This document shows, in pieces, positions 18,041 to 28,006 of a stretch of 64,000 bases of DNA. The notes below the pieces were generated by a model. That model had not been told where the DNA came from. It searched no databases and saw only the letters and a list, made by a program, of their open reading frames with translations. Origin of the DNA: Azorhizobium doebereinerae UFLA1-100 (lineage in GTDB: Bacteria > Pseudomonadota > Alphaproteobacteria > Rhizobiales > Xanthobacteraceae); the NCBI RefSeq assembly GCF_000473085.1, contig NZ_AXBA01000006.1:124001-188000 (forward strand), given 5' to 3'. How positions within the stretch are numbered: position 1 is the stretch's first letter; the number at the start of each line of letters is the position of its first letter. Made by a program: the position numbers and the translations under genes.

Positions 18041-19614
18041 TGGCGGCCGGGCCGGCCGCCGGGGCGCCTGCCGAGCCGCAGGTGACCGCCCGGCGGATGA
18101 TCGCCTTCCTGGCGCTCATCTTCGGCATGTTCATGGCCATCCTGGACATCCAGATCGTCTCGTCCTCGCTGTCCGAGATCCAGGCGGGCGTGTCCGCCTC
18201 CGCCGACGAGATCTCCTGGGTCCAGACCGCCTATCTCATCGCCGAGGTGGTGATGATCCCGCTGTCGGGCTTCCTCGCCCGGGCGATGTCGACGCGCTAC
18301 CTGTTCGCCCTGTCGTCGGCCGGCTTCACGCTGGCGAGCCTGCTCTGCGCGACCGCCACCTCCATCGAGCAGATGATCTTCTACCGCGCCGTGCAGGGTT
18401 TCATCGGCGGCGGCATGATCCCGACCGCCTTCGCGGCGGCCTACACCATCTTCCCCAAGCGCTACCAGCCGCCGGTGATGTCGCTGGTCGGCCTCGTGGT
18501 GACGCTGGCGCCGACCATCGGCCCGACGGTTGGCGGCTATCTCACCGACGCCCTGTCCTGGCACTGGCTGTTCCTGATCAACGTGCCGCCGGGTATCGCG
18601 GCGACGCTGCTGTGCTGGTTCCTGGTGGATTTCGACAAGCCCGAGTTCAGCCTGCTGAGGCAGTTCGACTTCATGGGCCTCATCGGCATGGCGGTGTTCC
18701 TCGGCAGCCTGGAATATGTGCTGGAGGAGGGCGAGCGCGACGACTGGTTCCAGTCGGAAACCATCGTCTTCTTCTCGGTCATGGTGGTGCTCGGGGCGAT
18801 CCTGTTCTTCTACCGGGCGTTCAAGGCGAAGCAGCCGGTGGTGGATCTGCGCGCCTATGCGGACCGCAATTTCGCCGTCGGCTCGGTGCTCACCTTCATG
18901 CTGGGCACCGTGCTCTACGGCCTGACCTATCTCTACCCGCTGTTCCTGGCGCAGGTGCGCGGCTTCAATTCGTTGCAGATCGGCGAGACGGTGTTCGTCA
19001 CCGGCGCCGCCATGTTCGTGTTCGCCCCGGTGGTGGGCATCTTCGGCCGCAAGCTCGACCCGCGTCTGGTCATCGGCGCCGGCTTCGTCTGCCTCATCGT
19101 CTCCTCGTTCGAGCTGCTGCCCATCACCAAGGACTGGGGCTTCTACGAGATGCTGTGGCCGCAACTGCTGCGCGGCGCGGCGCTGATGATGTGCATGGTG
19201 CCCATCAACACCGTGGCGCTCGGCACGCTGCCGCCCTCGCAACTTAAGAATGCCAGCGGCCTGTTCAACCTGATGCGCAACCTCGGCGGCGCGGTCGGGC
19301 TGGCGATCATCAACACGGTGCTGAACAGCCGGTGGGACCTCCACATGGCCCGGCTGCGGGATGCCGTGACCTGGTCGCGGCCGGGCGTGGTGGACACGCT
19401 CGCCAACATCACCGCCGGCTTCCAGGCGCGCCTCGGCACCAATGCGGAGATCGCGGCCACCAAGGAGGTGGCCAAGATGGTGCGCCAGCACGCGCTGGTG
19501 ATGGCCTTCTCAGACGTCTTCCTCGGTATCGCGGTCTTCCTGTGCGGCGCGGCCCTGCTGGTGTTCCTGGTGCGCAAGCCGAACGCCGGGGCGGGCGCGG
19601 CGCCCGCCCACTGA
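18040..19614 (+). CDS. emrB: EmrB/DHA2-family MFS multidrug exporter
   Basis: A 524-residue major facilitator of the 14-helix DHA2 family, driven by proton motive force. The first helix and motif D segment read FLALIFGMFMAILDIQIVSSSL, and motif C-like PTIGPTVGGYLTDALSWHWLFLINVPPG is present in pieces. Such pumps export hydrophobic drugs, uncouplers or acids. The ATG overlaps the emrA stop (TGATG), so the two are translationally coupled. No outer-membrane duct gene is next to it. Confidence 0.93.
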   Translation: MAAGPAAGAPAEPQVTARRMIAFLALIFGMFMAILDIQIVSSSLSEIQAGVSASADEISWVQTAYLIAEVVMIPLSGFLARAMSTRYLFALSSAGFTLASLLCATATSIEQMIFYRAVQGFIGGGMIPTAFAAAYTIFPKRYQPPVMSLVGLVVTLAPTIGPTVGGYLTDALSWHWLFLINVPPGIAATLLCWFLVDFDKPEFSLLRQFDFMGLIGMAVFLGSLEYVLEEGERDDWFQSETIVFFSVMVVLGAILFFYRAFKAKQPVVDLRAYADRNFAVGSVLTFMLGTVLYGLTYLYPLFLAQVRGFNSLQIGETVFVTGAAMFVFAPVVGIFGRKLDPRLVIGAGFVCLIVSSFELLPITKDWGFYEMLWPQLLRGAALMMCMVPINTVALGTLPPSQLKNASGLFNLMRNLGGAVGLAIINTVLNSRWDLHMARLRDAVTWSRPGVVDTLANITAGFQARLGTNAEIAATKEVAKMVRQHALVMAFSDVFLGIAVFLCGAALLVFLVRKPNAGAGAAPAH

Positions 19615-19636
19615 GCCGCGCCTCGCGGGGCGCGCC

Positions 19637-20842
19637 TCAGGCCGGGCGCATGGTCCCGGCCGCAGGCATCGCCGCCGCGGTGGCGACCAGGGTCGCCACG
19701 TGCGGCGCGAGGCGCAGCATGTTGTCGCCTTCGCGTTTGGCATCATAGAGCGCCAGATCAGCCGCGTTCAGTAGGTCCTCCATCGAGCCCTGCCCGTCCG
19801 CGCTCAATGCCATGCCGCCCGAGGCGGTGCAGAGGATGCCGCGCTCGCTCGCTGCGGCGGCCTGCTGGGTGAAGCGCTCCATCAGGCAGCGCGCCACTTC
19901 GGTAGCGGCCCTGGCGTCGCAGTCCGGCAGCATGATCGCGAATTCCTCGCCGCCGATGCGCCCGGCAATGCCGGACGGGGCGAGGCACAGCGCGACCGCG
20001 CGGGCAAAGGCCTTGAGGACGGCATCGCCTGCGGCATGGCCATAGGTGTCGTTCACCGCCTTGAACTCATCGAGATCGAAGATCGCCACCGCCGCCGGCC
20101 GGCCGGCGCGGGCGCAGGCGGCCAGCCGCGCCGTTCCCTGCTCGAAGAAGGCGCGCCGGTTGCACAGGCCGGTCAGCGGATCGGTCGCCGCCGCCTGCCG
20201 CAGCCGCGCCTCCAGCCGCTGCTTGGTCAGGCCGATGACCAGGATCGCGGTCATCTGCACGAAGGCGATGGCTTCCAGCAGGACCACGCCGAGCCACGGG
20301 CTGTGGAACGGCAGGGCTCCGGCCGGGAGGAGCCCGACGATGATCGGTGTGCGCAGCAGCATCACGAAGGCATGCGCGGCGATCAGCAGCGCCAGGGGCA
20401 GGCGCCCCGGCAGCGGTTCGCCGGCCCGGAATTCGCGCGCCGCCAGCAGCATGAACAGCGCGATGAGGGCGGATCCGTAGAAGCTGCGGAACGGGACCCA
20501 GCCGGCGAACAGCGGCGAAGCCCAGAACAGCAGCCAGGCGAGAGGCCCGATGATGATGGCGGTCCAGCAGGGCGGACGGCCGTTGAAGGCGCGCGCACCG
20601 GTCCAGACGGTACTGGTGGCGATGATGATGACGGCGGGCCCGATCGCCTCATGCAGACCGGGAGGAAGGCGAATGGTGCCGGAAAACAGCGCGACGCCGA
20701 CGCTGGCGAGCAGAAGGGCGCCGCCGCTCCAGGCCAGCATCTTTTCGGCGCGGTCGCGGGCCCAGCTCCACAGCAGGGAAAGACCTGCCACGTCGAGAGT
20801 GACAATCAGCGCGACGAATAGAGTTGTTGGGTCGAACCACAT
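19637..20842 (-). CDS. Membrane-bound diguanylate cyclase (GGDEF)
   Basis: A 401-residue protein. About six hydrophobic segments in residues 5-195 form a membrane sensor of no named family. A GGDEF domain follows (about 215-380): DPLTGLCNRRAF, the metal-binding IFDLDEFKAVNDTYGH, and active-site GGEEF at about 297-301. It should make cyclic di-GMP from two GTP. The position where an inhibitory RxxD site would lie reads LAPS-like instead, so product inhibition is probably absent. No EAL domain. Co-directional with the serine hydrolase behind it. Confidence 0.92.
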   Translation of the reverse strand: MWFDPTTLFVALIVTLDVAGLSLLWSWARDRAEKMLAWSGGALLLASVGVALFSGTIRLPPGLHEAIGPAVIIIATSTVWTGARAFNGRPPCWTAIIIGPLAWLLFWASPLFAGWVPFRSFYGSALIALFMLLAAREFRAGEPLPGRLPLALLIAAHAFVMLLRTPIIVGLLPAGALPFHSPWLGVVLLEAIAFVQMTAILVIGLTKQRLEARLRQAAATDPLTGLCNRRAFFEQGTARLAACARAGRPAAVAIFDLDEFKAVNDTYGHAAGDAVLKAFARAVALCLAPSGIAGRIGGEEFAIMLPDCDARAATEVARCLMERFTQQAAAASERGILCTASGGMALSADGQGSMEDLLNAADLALYDAKREGDNMLRLAPHVATLVATAAAMPAAGTMRPA

Positions 20843-20971
20843 GCGCCCGAGTCTGAAACCGCCCGATCACCATCTGATAAAGCACGCGCGGCGGTTGGTA
20901 CAGTGGTGGGCGGCCCTTACACGCCTACCTGCCAGCTTCACACAAGATCGGATCGCGAACGCAGAACGGGA

Positions 20972-22141
20972 TCAGGCGCCGAGCAGAATACGCAGCGCCT
21001 CGTTGCCCAGCCTTGTCGCCACCGGCCCGTTGGCGAGTATGACCACGCCGTGGGTCGCCGGGGCACCGGTGCCTTGCCAGTCGGTGAAGCCCATCCAGGA
21101 GGTGAAGCCGGCCACCGCGCCATTCTTGTTGAGGGCGCGCACCGGGCCTCCGGACGTCGCCACCTGCTGGGCGAACCAGCCATAGGCGGTCGTCGGGCTG
21201 CGTTCCCCACCGCCGCACGGCGGCGCGTGGAAGCGCGGCGACTGCTGGTAGGCCAGGGCCGGATCCGATGGCCCGCCCGGCTTGCGCCCCATGTTGCAGG
21301 CGAGGAAGGCCAGCATGTCGGTTCCGGTGCTCACGATGCCGCCGGCACCGATGGTCGGCGGGCGGGTTGGCGCATAGGGCGCCCCGGTGGGCAGGGGGCG
21401 CCATTCCCGCCTGTAGCCGATTGGCAGGCGCGGCCGCAGCGAGGGGGCGAACACCTGGGTGTCGCGCGCGCCGACGTCCGCGCAGAAGGCGGAGAGGGCC
21501 GCAGCGTATCGCCGGACATAGGCGGTGGTGTCCGTCCCCTGAAGGCCGGTGGCCGCCATGGCCAGGAGAGCCCAGCCAAGGTTCGAATAGGCATAGCAGG
21601 TGCCCTGGGGCAGGGGGCCGGGCAAGGCGTTGAGATAGGCGAAGACGCTGTCGAGCGTGGCCAGTGTGCCGGGCGGGTAGACGCCGCCCTGGTTGTCCTG
21701 CGGCAGTCCGGGCCGGTAGGAGGCGAGATTGGCCAGTTCCAGCGCCGCCACGGCGGGCGAAAGGGCGACGGCGCCGCCGAGCGCGGTGCCGAGCGTCCCG
21801 GCATAGGCGCCATGCGCGCGGTAGGAGAGGGCCGAGGTGAAGACCTTGGAGATCGAGCCGATCTCGAACGGGGTCTGGGGCGTGAGCGCCAGCGGGGCGC
21901 CGGTGGCGGACAGGAGGCCCGCCCCGCCGGCGACGAGCACGCGGCCCTCCGGCGCCTCCGGGCTGATGAGGGCAAGGGACAGGGCGAGCTGCGCGCCGTT
22001 CTGGGCCCTGGCGCGGGCCGCCGCCCGGTCGATGAGCATCTGGCAGCGATCGCTCTGCGCCAAGGCGCGGCCGGACAGCAGCGCCGGAGCGGCGAGCCCC
22101 GTGGCGATCGTGCCGGAGAGGAAGGCGCGACGTGTCAGCAT
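20972..22141 (-). CDS. Exported beta-lactamase-fold serine hydrolase
   Basis: A 389-residue protein with a Tat-like signal (TRRAFLSG near residue 3, cleavage probably near ALAQ, 29). The class C beta-lactamase/penicillin-binding fold is indicated by Ser96-x-x-Lys99 (GSISK), Tyr185-Ser-Asn187 (YSN), and a KNG triad element in place of KTG near the C-terminus. Activity could be a DD-peptidase, esterase or AmpC-like beta-lactamase; the length and extra Cys residues make a genuine AmpC less certain. Divergent from the small secreted protein at 22312. Resistance should not be assumed from this. Confidence 0.85.
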   Translation of the reverse strand: MLTRRAFLSGTIATGLAAPALLSGRALAQSDRCQMLIDRAAARARAQNGAQLALSLALISPEAPEGRVLVAGGAGLLSATGAPLALTPQTPFEIGSISKVFTSALSYRAHGAYAGTLGTALGGAVALSPAVAALELANLASYRPGLPQDNQGGVYPPGTLATLDSVFAYLNALPGPLPQGTCYAYSNLGWALLAMAATGLQGTDTTAYVRRYAAALSAFCADVGARDTQVFAPSLRPRLPIGYRREWRPLPTGAPYAPTRPPTIGAGGIVSTGTDMLAFLACNMGRKPGGPSDPALAYQQSPRFHAPPCGGGERSPTTAYGWFAQQVATSGGPVRALNKNGAVAGFTSWMGFTDWQGTGAPATHGVVILANGPVATRLGNEALRILLGA

Positions 22142-22311
22142 GCCCCAAGCTTGACCGGCCTGGCGCAGATTTCAAGCCATCGCCGCCAGGCTTGCGGTTT
22201 CGACTTGATGCGCGCCGCGCCCGGCGCCATGTGAAGGGAAGATCAGGCCGATCGGAGCGCGGCGGCGGAGCCGTCCTTCGATGCGGCAAGTGGGCTTCAG
22301 GGGAGCACGGG

Positions 22312-22665
22312 ATGACGGGACTGAAGAGCTTGGCCGGGGCCGGCGTCGTGGCGGCGGCGATGGCATGTGGCGCTCCGGCCTTTGCGCAGGAATGCCTGGA
22401 GCAGATCGTCGCCTTGCAGAACCGGCTGCCGCAGCCGCCGCTCGACGCGCCGGTGAACGCGGGGCCGTCCGCGCGGCAGACGGTGGGGACGCAGCTGGAC
22501 CACCAGCCGACCCCCGGATCGGTCGCCGCCGCCAGCGGCGGGCAGCCGCAATTGTCCGGCGCGCAGGCCTATCTCAACAAGGCGGAGAACCTCCAGGCGG
22601 CCGGCGACAAGGCCGGTTGCCTCCAGGCGGTGGAGGAAGCGCGCAAGCTGCTGGACCGCAAATAG
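22312..22665 (+). CDS. Small secreted protein, unknown function
   Basis: A 117-residue protein with a Sec signal peptide (hydrophobic core about 7-20, cleavage probably after AFAQ near residue 26). The mature part begins ECLEQI and ends in a helix with GCLQAVEEARKLLDRK; two cysteines may pair. ATG at 22312 has GGGGAG eight bases upstream. The C-terminal stretch resembles small periplasmic helical proteins, but I do not recognise a family. Divergent from the serine hydrolase, with about 170 bases between. Confidence 0.7.
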   Translation: MTGLKSLAGAGVVAAAMACGAPAFAQECLEQIVALQNRLPQPPLDAPVNAGPSARQTVGTQLDHQPTPGSVAAASGGQPQLSGAQAYLNKAENLQAAGDKAGCLQAVEEARKLLDRK

Positions 22666-22799
22666 GGCGGCGTGGGGCGAAAAATGCCGCACGCGGCACC
22701 ATGGTAACTCCCCAAAAAAATTAGCCGGATCAACGTCATCGGACTGTCAGGCAGTGCGCGGCAGGTAGCCCTGTTTCGCACCTGCTCCGGATTGCTCCC

Positions 22800-24509
22800 A
22801 TGCGTCTTTTCCGCCGGCCCCGGCTCGTCTTGCGTGCCACCATCGGGCGCAAGTTGGGCGCCGTTCTTGCCCTGCTGACCCTGGTGACGATCGCCGTCTC
22901 CGGCTTCGGCTATCTCCAGATCGCCCTGGAACAGCATAGGGCGGAGCAGATCGAGAAGATCTGGAACGGCGCGTTGCAGGCCCAGACGCTGGCGCGGACC
23001 ATCGAGCACGCGGTGGTGGAGGCCAATGCCGTCTACACCGCCAAGGACAAGGCCGCCGCCCGCGACAAGCTCGAAGGCCTCCAGCGGGCGTTGCAGGACG
23101 TGACCGCCGCGCGCGAGCCCTTCTTTGCCGCTTTGGGCGAGCAGATCGATCCGCAGCGCCGCCAGCGTCTGCAGAACCAGCTCAACGAATTCGTCGCCTA
23201 CCAGGAAGACACCGCCCAGCTCGGCCTCACCATTTCCCCGGCGGCGGCGCTGCTCCAGGCGACGGAGGAGCCGACCATCCGCAGCCGCGAGCAGATGCTC
23301 GCCGGCATCACGGCGCTCGGCAAGGACGTGCTCGCCGGCCTCGACCGGACCCGCGCGGAGGCCGAGGCGTCGCGCTCCGACGCCCAGGTGGCGCTGATCG
23401 CCTTTCCCGCCGTTGGCCTGGTGCTGGCGCTCGGCATGGCCGGCTGGCTGACCACGTCGCAGATCCAGCGCCCGCTGATCCGGCTGAAATCCACCATGAC
23501 CGCGCTGGCCGCCGACGACCTGGAGGTGGAGGTGCCCTTCGCCCAGCGGCGCGACGAGATCGGCGAGATGGCCCAGTCCATCGCCGTCTTCCGGCGGGCG
23601 CTGCTGGAAAAGCGCGAGGCGGACGCCGCCCTGCTGGCCCGCTCCGCCGCCGATCACGCGCGGGCGGAGAACCTGGCGGAGGCTGCCCGGGCGTTCGAGC
23701 AGGAGGCGCTGGCCATGATGAGCGCCGTCGCGGAAGCGGCCGAGAAGATGAACTTCGCCGCCGGCGCCATGGCCAATGCGTCAGATTCCACCCAGACCCA
23801 GGCCAAGCTTGCCTCCGAGGCGGCCGGCGCCGCGGCGCGGGCGGTAGATTCCATCGCCGGCAGCGCCCGGCACCTGTCCGAATCCGCCGATGAGATCGGC
23901 GAGCGCATCCGCACCACCAGCCAGATCGCGGCGGAAGCCCTGGTGGAAACCGAGCAGACGGGCGCCGCCGCGGGCCAATTGGTGGCGGCTGTGGGCAAGA
24001 TCAGCGAAGTGGTGGGCGTCATCGCCTCCATCGCCGAGCAGACCAACCTGCTCGCCCTCAACGCCACCATCGAGGCGGCCCGCGCCGGCGACAAGGGCCG
24101 CGGCTTCTCGGTCGTCGCCAGCGAGGTGAAGGCGCTGGCCGAGCAGACCGCCCGTGCCACCGCGCAGGTGACGGAGGAGATCACCGGCATCCAGAGCGCC
24201 AGCCGCGGCACCTCCAAGGCCGTGGACCTGATCGCCGAGACGATCCGCAACATGAACCTGCTGGCCCGCGAAGTGGCGGAGGCCGCCGTCGGCCAGGGCC
24301 ACGCCAGCCGCGACATCGCGGTGAGCATGGACGAGGCGGCGGGCGGCTCGCGCACCGTGTTCGCCAGCATCGGCGGCGTGCAGAGCGCGGTCGCCTCCAA
24401 CGGTGGCCATGTGGCCGAGGTGCAGACCCTGGCGGTCAACCTCGCCGAGCGGGCGCAACTGCTCGGCCGTTCGGTCGAGACCTTCCTGAGCTGCGTGCGG
24501 GCGGCCTGA
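22800..24509 (+). CDS. Methyl-accepting chemotaxis protein
   Basis: A 569-residue transducer. TM1 (about 20-40), a helical periplasmic sensor (about 41-200) and TM2 (about 200-222) come first. A HAMP domain with [15 protein letters not shown] and [12 protein letters not shown] is next, then a cytoplasmic signalling domain with the hairpin tip [20 protein letters not shown] in pieces. It would couple ligand binding to CheA/CheW. No NWETF-type CheR tether is seen at the C-terminus. No chemotaxis genes adjoin. ATG at 22800. Confidence 0.94.
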   Translation: MRLFRRPRLVLRATIGRKLGAVLALLTLVTIAVSGFGYLQIALEQHRAEQIEKIWNGALQAQTLARTIEHAVVEANAVYTAKDKAAARDKLEGLQRALQDVTAAREPFFAALGEQIDPQRRQRLQNQLNEFVAYQEDTAQLGLTISPAAALLQATEEPTIRSREQMLAGITALGKDVLAGLDRTRAEAEASRSDAQVALIAFPAVGLVLALGMAGWLTTSQIQRPLIRLKSTMTALAADDLEVEVPFAQRRDEIGEMAQSIAVFRRALLEKREADAALLARSAADHARAENLAEAARAFEQEALAMMSAVAEAAEKMNFAAGAMANASDSTQTQAKLASEAAGAAARAVDSIAGSARHLSESADEIGERIRTTSQIAAEALVETEQTGAAAGQLVAAVGKISEVVGVIASIAEQTNLLALNATIEAARAGDKGRGFSVVASEVKALAEQTARATAQVTEEITGIQSASRGTSKAVDLIAETIRNMNLLAREVAEAAVGQGHASRDIAVSMDEAAGGSRTVFASIGGVQSAVASNGGHVAEVQTLAVNLAERAQLLGRSVETFLSCVRAA

Positions 24510-24606
24510 CGGCCGCCCCCGGAGCACGCAACCTCTCTCTTACGTGTGACTGTGCGAACCGCTGTTGCGCCCTATGCTGATCGAATGTTGATCGAGGGGT
24601 GGGAAC

Positions 24607-25119
24607 ATGTTCGACATCACGACATTGACCGGCATTCACACCTGGCTGAGCCTGATCGCCATCGCCTCCGGCGTGGTGGTCACGGGTGGATTGTTCGCGT
24701 CGCGCCGTCTGCCGGGCTGGACGGCGCTTTTCCTCGCCACGGCGGTGGCCGCCAGCGCCACCGGCTATCTGTTTCCGTTCAACGGCGTCCTGCCGTCGCA
24801 CATCGTCGGCGCGGTGGCGCTGGTCGTCCTGGTGGCGGCGCTGGCGGCCCGCTATCCGCTGCGTCTGTCCGGCGCCGCGCGCTGGATCTACGTGGCAGGC
24901 GCGGTGGCGAGCCTCTACCTGCTGGTGTTCGTGGGCGTGGCGCAGGCCTTCGCCAAGATCCCGGCCTTGAAGGCCATGGCGCCGACCCAGGCCGAGCCGC
25001 CGTTCGCCATCGCCCAGGGCGTCGTCCTGCTCATCTTCCTGGGTATCGGCGTCCTTGCGGCACGGTCCTTCCATCCGGCGGGCCCCCTGACGGGCCTGAG
25101 GCAAGCCCAGGCGCGCTGA
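24607..25119 (+). CDS. Small polytopic membrane protein, unknown
   Basis: A 170-residue protein with about four to five hydrophobic helices (about 10-27, 39-55, 62-82, 92-112, 133-152) and short loops. The second and third helices flank YLFPFNGVLPSHIVG, which resembles uncharacterised DUF2306-like or heme-copper associated membrane proteins, but I cannot assign a family. Convergent with puuB, 16 bases apart. Confidence 0.6.
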   Translation: MFDITTLTGIHTWLSLIAIASGVVVTGGLFASRRLPGWTALFLATAVAASATGYLFPFNGVLPSHIVGAVALVVLVAALAARYPLRLSGAARWIYVAGAVASLYLLVFVGVAQAFAKIPALKAMAPTQAEPPFAIAQGVVLLIFLGIGVLAARSFHPAGPLTGLRQAQAR

Positions 25120-25135
25120 GGCGGAAAGCCTCGGC

Positions 25136-26419
25136 TCAGAGCCGATCGCGCAACGCGTAATAGCTGAGGCCGGCCACCAGCAGCGGATAGCGCAGCGCCG
25201 TGCCGCCCGGAAAGGCCGGCACCGGGAAGCGTTCCAGCACGGCGAGGCGGTCCAGGCGCCCCGCCACCGCCTCGGCGAGGATCTGCCCGAACAGCGGCGC
25301 CAGCAGCACGCCCTGGCCGCTGTAGCCGGCCGCCACCAGCACCCGGTCGGACAGGCGCCGCACGAAGGGGTTGCGGCTCATAGTGAGGCCGAGGATACCG
25401 CCCCAGCCATAGTCGAGCGGGATGTCCGCCAGTTGCGGGAAGATGCGCAGCATGTAGGGCCGCACGAAGCCGGTCACGTCGCGCCGTAGCGTCCGGCGAT
25501 AGCTCTCCCCGCCGCCGAACAGCAGCCGCCGGTCGGGCGAGAGGCGGAAGTAGTTCACCACGAAGCGGGTGTCCGACACCGCCGCATCGTTCCGGATGAG
25601 CTCGGCCGCGCGCGCGCCGAGCGGCGCGGTGGCGGCGATGTAATTGGCGATGGGCATGACGTGGGTGTCCACGCGTCGGTCGAGCCCGTCCATCAGCCCG
25701 TCGCCGCATTCCAGCAGCCGGTCGGCCCGCACCACGGGGCCGGCGGCGGTGGAGATGCGCACGCCGCCGGTCTCCTGCGTGATCGCGACTGCCCGCGTGC
25801 CCTCGAACAGGCGAGCGCCGGCCTTCTGCGCGGCGCGGGCGAGGCCGAAGGCGAGCTTCAGCGGATGCAGATGGCCGCCGCCCTTGTCGAAGGTTCCGCC
25901 GTGGTAGGCGTCCGAGGCGAGCAGCGACCGCAATTCCTCGCGCGACAGGGGCGCGATGTCCTCATAGCCATAGGCGTCCCGCAGATGACGGGCGTAGGCT
26001 TGGTCGTCGGCGGCAAGGTCCGGCTTGTGGGCGGCGTGGATCAGGCCGCCCCTGAGGTCGCAGTCGATGTCCTGGGTGGCGATGAGATGCCGCAGCAGGA
26101 CTTTCGCGTCCTCGGCCAGATCCCACAGCTTGCGGGCGTCGTCGCGGCCCACATGGGCTTCCAGATAGGCCTGGTCGCGCCGATGCCCGGAATGGATCTG
26201 CCCGCCGTTGCGGCCCGAGGCGCCGGACCCGACGCGCCCGGCCTCCAGCAGGACCACGTCGAGACCCATCTGGGCGAGGAACAGCGCGGCGGCGAGCCCG
26301 GTATAGCCGCCGCCGACGATGGCGACGTCGGCGCGGGTGTCGGCGGTGAGCCGCGGCAGGTCCGGCGGGGTGCCGGCCGTCGCGGCGTACCAGGAGGCGG
26401 GATGGTCCGGGGGCGTCAC
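25136..26419 (-). CDS. puuB: FAD-dependent oxidase, PuuB-type gamma-glutamylputrescine oxidase
   Basis: A 427-residue DadA/OrdL-family flavoenzyme. The FAD-binding GGGYTGLAAALFL is at about 36-48; a GSGASGRNGGQ stretch follows, which is typical of PuuB/OrdL. C-terminal GYSGQGVLLAPLFGQI is the second flavin segment. Expected reaction: gamma-glutamylputrescine plus O2 gives gamma-glutamyl-aminobutyraldehyde, ammonia and peroxide. The start is GTG at 26419, only 7 bases after the puuA stop, so they form an operon. The next enzymes (PuuC, PuuD) are not in the window. The assignment is stronger because of the pairing with puuA. Confidence 0.8.
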   Translation of the reverse strand: MTPPDHPASWYAATAGTPPDLPRLTADTRADVAIVGGGYTGLAAALFLAQMGLDVVLLEAGRVGSGASGRNGGQIHSGHRRDQAYLEAHVGRDDARKLWDLAEDAKVLLRHLIATQDIDCDLRGGLIHAAHKPDLAADDQAYARHLRDAYGYEDIAPLSREELRSLLASDAYHGGTFDKGGGHLHPLKLAFGLARAAQKAGARLFEGTRAVAITQETGGVRISTAAGPVVRADRLLECGDGLMDGLDRRVDTHVMPIANYIAATAPLGARAAELIRNDAAVSDTRFVVNYFRLSPDRRLLFGGGESYRRTLRRDVTGFVRPYMLRIFPQLADIPLDYGWGGILGLTMSRNPFVRRLSDRVLVAAGYSGQGVLLAPLFGQILAEAVAGRLDRLAVLERFPVPAFPGGTALRYPLLVAGLSYYALRDRL

Positions 26420-26426
26420 GGCCGGC

Positions 26427-27830
26427 TCAAACGTTGAGCAGCAGGTATTCCCGTTCCCATGGCGAGATCACCCGCATGAAGGTCTCGAACTCCGCCCGTT
26501 TCACCGCTGCATAGGTCTTGACGAAGCGCTGGCCGAGCACAGTGCCCAGTTCCGTGCAGGCGGCCAGTTCGTCCACCGCCTCCAGCAGGCCGCGCGGCAG
26601 GTCGAAGGGCTTGTCCTTGGCGTCGCCCTCCAGCGGCTCGGTGGGCCGCAGGCCCTGCTCGATGCCGAGATAGCCGCAGGCCAGCGAGGCGGCGATGACG
26701 AGATACGGGTTGGCGTCGGAGGAGGGCACGCGGTTCTCCACGCGCCGTGCTTCCGGCAGCGAAGGCGGCACGCGCAGGCCGGCGGTGCGGTTGTCATAGC
26801 CCCATTGGACGTTGATGGGGGCCATGGAATCCGGGGTCAGGCGCCGGTAGGAGTTCACATAGGGCGCCAGGATGCAGAGCACCGCCGGCAGGTATTTCTG
26901 CTGGCCGGCGATGAAGGAGAAGAATTCCGGCGTCGGATCGCCATCGGCGTCGGAGAAGATGTTCTTGCCGGTCTTGCTGTCCACCACCGACTGGTGGATG
27001 TGCATGGCGCTGCCGGGCTCGTTGGCGATCGGCTTGGCCATGAAGGTGGCGTAGATCTTGTGCCCCAGTGCCGCCTCGCGGATGGTGCGCTTGAACAGGA
27101 ACACCTGGTCCGCCAGCACCAGCGGGTCGCCGTGGCGCAGGTTGATCTCCATCTGCGCGGCGCCGTCCTCGTGGATCAGCGTGTCGATCTCCAGGCCCTG
27201 GGCCTCGGAATAATCATAGATGTCCTCGAACAGGGCATCGAACTCGTTCACCGCCTGGATGGAATAGGACTGCCGGCCGATCTCGGGGCGGCCGGAGCGG
27301 CCGACCGGCGGCTTCAGCGGATAGTCGGGGTCGGTGTTGGGCTCCACCAGATAGAATTCGATCTCCGGGGCCACCACCGGCGTCCAGCCGTGCTTGGCAT
27401 AGAGGCCGAGCACGTTCTTGAGCACCTGCCGGGGGGATTCCTCCACCGGGCGGCCGTCGCGATGATAGGCGTCGTGCACGATCTGCGCGGTGGGGTCCTG
27501 CGCCCAGGGCACGGCGCAGAGCGTGGCGAAGTCCGGCTCCATGACGAGATCGGAATCCGCCACCACGGAATCCACCAGCCCCTCGTAATCGGGATATTCG
27601 CCGGAAATGGTCTGGAAGAAGACCGAGAGCGGCAAATTCATCACCGGCGAGGAGAAGAATTTCGAGGCGGGCATGATCTTGCCGCGCGCCACGCCGGCGA
27701 GATCGGGCACGGTGCACTCGATCTCGGTGATCCCGCGGGCGGCCATCCAGGCCTTCGCCTCGCTCAATGTCTTGACGCCACGGGGCGCCGTCAGGGTGAC
27801 TTTCTCGTTTGCCTTGCTGCGCTTGGCCAT
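26427..27830 (-). CDS. puuA: Glutamine synthetase family, PuuA-type gamma-glutamylputrescine synthetase
   Basis: A 467-residue glutamine synthetase homologue. Metal and ATP motifs are seen as APEIEFYL, IHEDGAAQMEINL and SAMHIHQSV. It would ligate glutamate to putrescine with ATP, the first step of the Puu pathway. ATG at 27830 is chosen, with AGAGGG upstream; a GTG five codons earlier is possible. True GlnA normally ends with an adenylylation Tyr motif; here the C-terminus (SPWEREYLLLNV) is of the PuuA/GlnT type. It heads the puuA-puuB operon. Confidence 0.82.
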   Translation of the reverse strand: MAKRSKANEKVTLTAPRGVKTLSEAKAWMAARGITEIECTVPDLAGVARGKIMPASKFFSSPVMNLPLSVFFQTISGEYPDYEGLVDSVVADSDLVMEPDFATLCAVPWAQDPTAQIVHDAYHRDGRPVEESPRQVLKNVLGLYAKHGWTPVVAPEIEFYLVEPNTDPDYPLKPPVGRSGRPEIGRQSYSIQAVNEFDALFEDIYDYSEAQGLEIDTLIHEDGAAQMEINLRHGDPLVLADQVFLFKRTIREAALGHKIYATFMAKPIANEPGSAMHIHQSVVDSKTGKNIFSDADGDPTPEFFSFIAGQQKYLPAVLCILAPYVNSYRRLTPDSMAPINVQWGYDNRTAGLRVPPSLPEARRVENRVPSSDANPYLVIAASLACGYLGIEQGLRPTEPLEGDAKDKPFDLPRGLLEAVDELAACTELGTVLGQRFVKTYAAVKRAEFETFMRVISPWEREYLLLNV

Positions 27831-28006
27831 GGAGCCCTCTGGCACGACCGCCGTGCCGGAGCAGGGAACACCTGCCCACCACCCGGTGTCAACGGAAGGC
27901 GGCGTTGCGGCAGGCGATGAGTCCAGAACAGGAACGGAACGAATCGCGGTCGAATCGAGAGAGTCGGGCGTTCCTGCTTTGTCCCATCGCGGTCACCGCG
28001 CGAGAC

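Noticed and set aside
17854-19491. 545-codon minus-strand frame opposite emrB
   Set aside because: Shadow of emrB; composition biased, no motifs.
20972-22141. AmpC beta-lactamase resistance gene
   Set aside because: The fold motifs fit a serine hydrolase, but KNG replaces KTG and the sequence is not close to any AmpC that I recognise, so resistance is not claimed.
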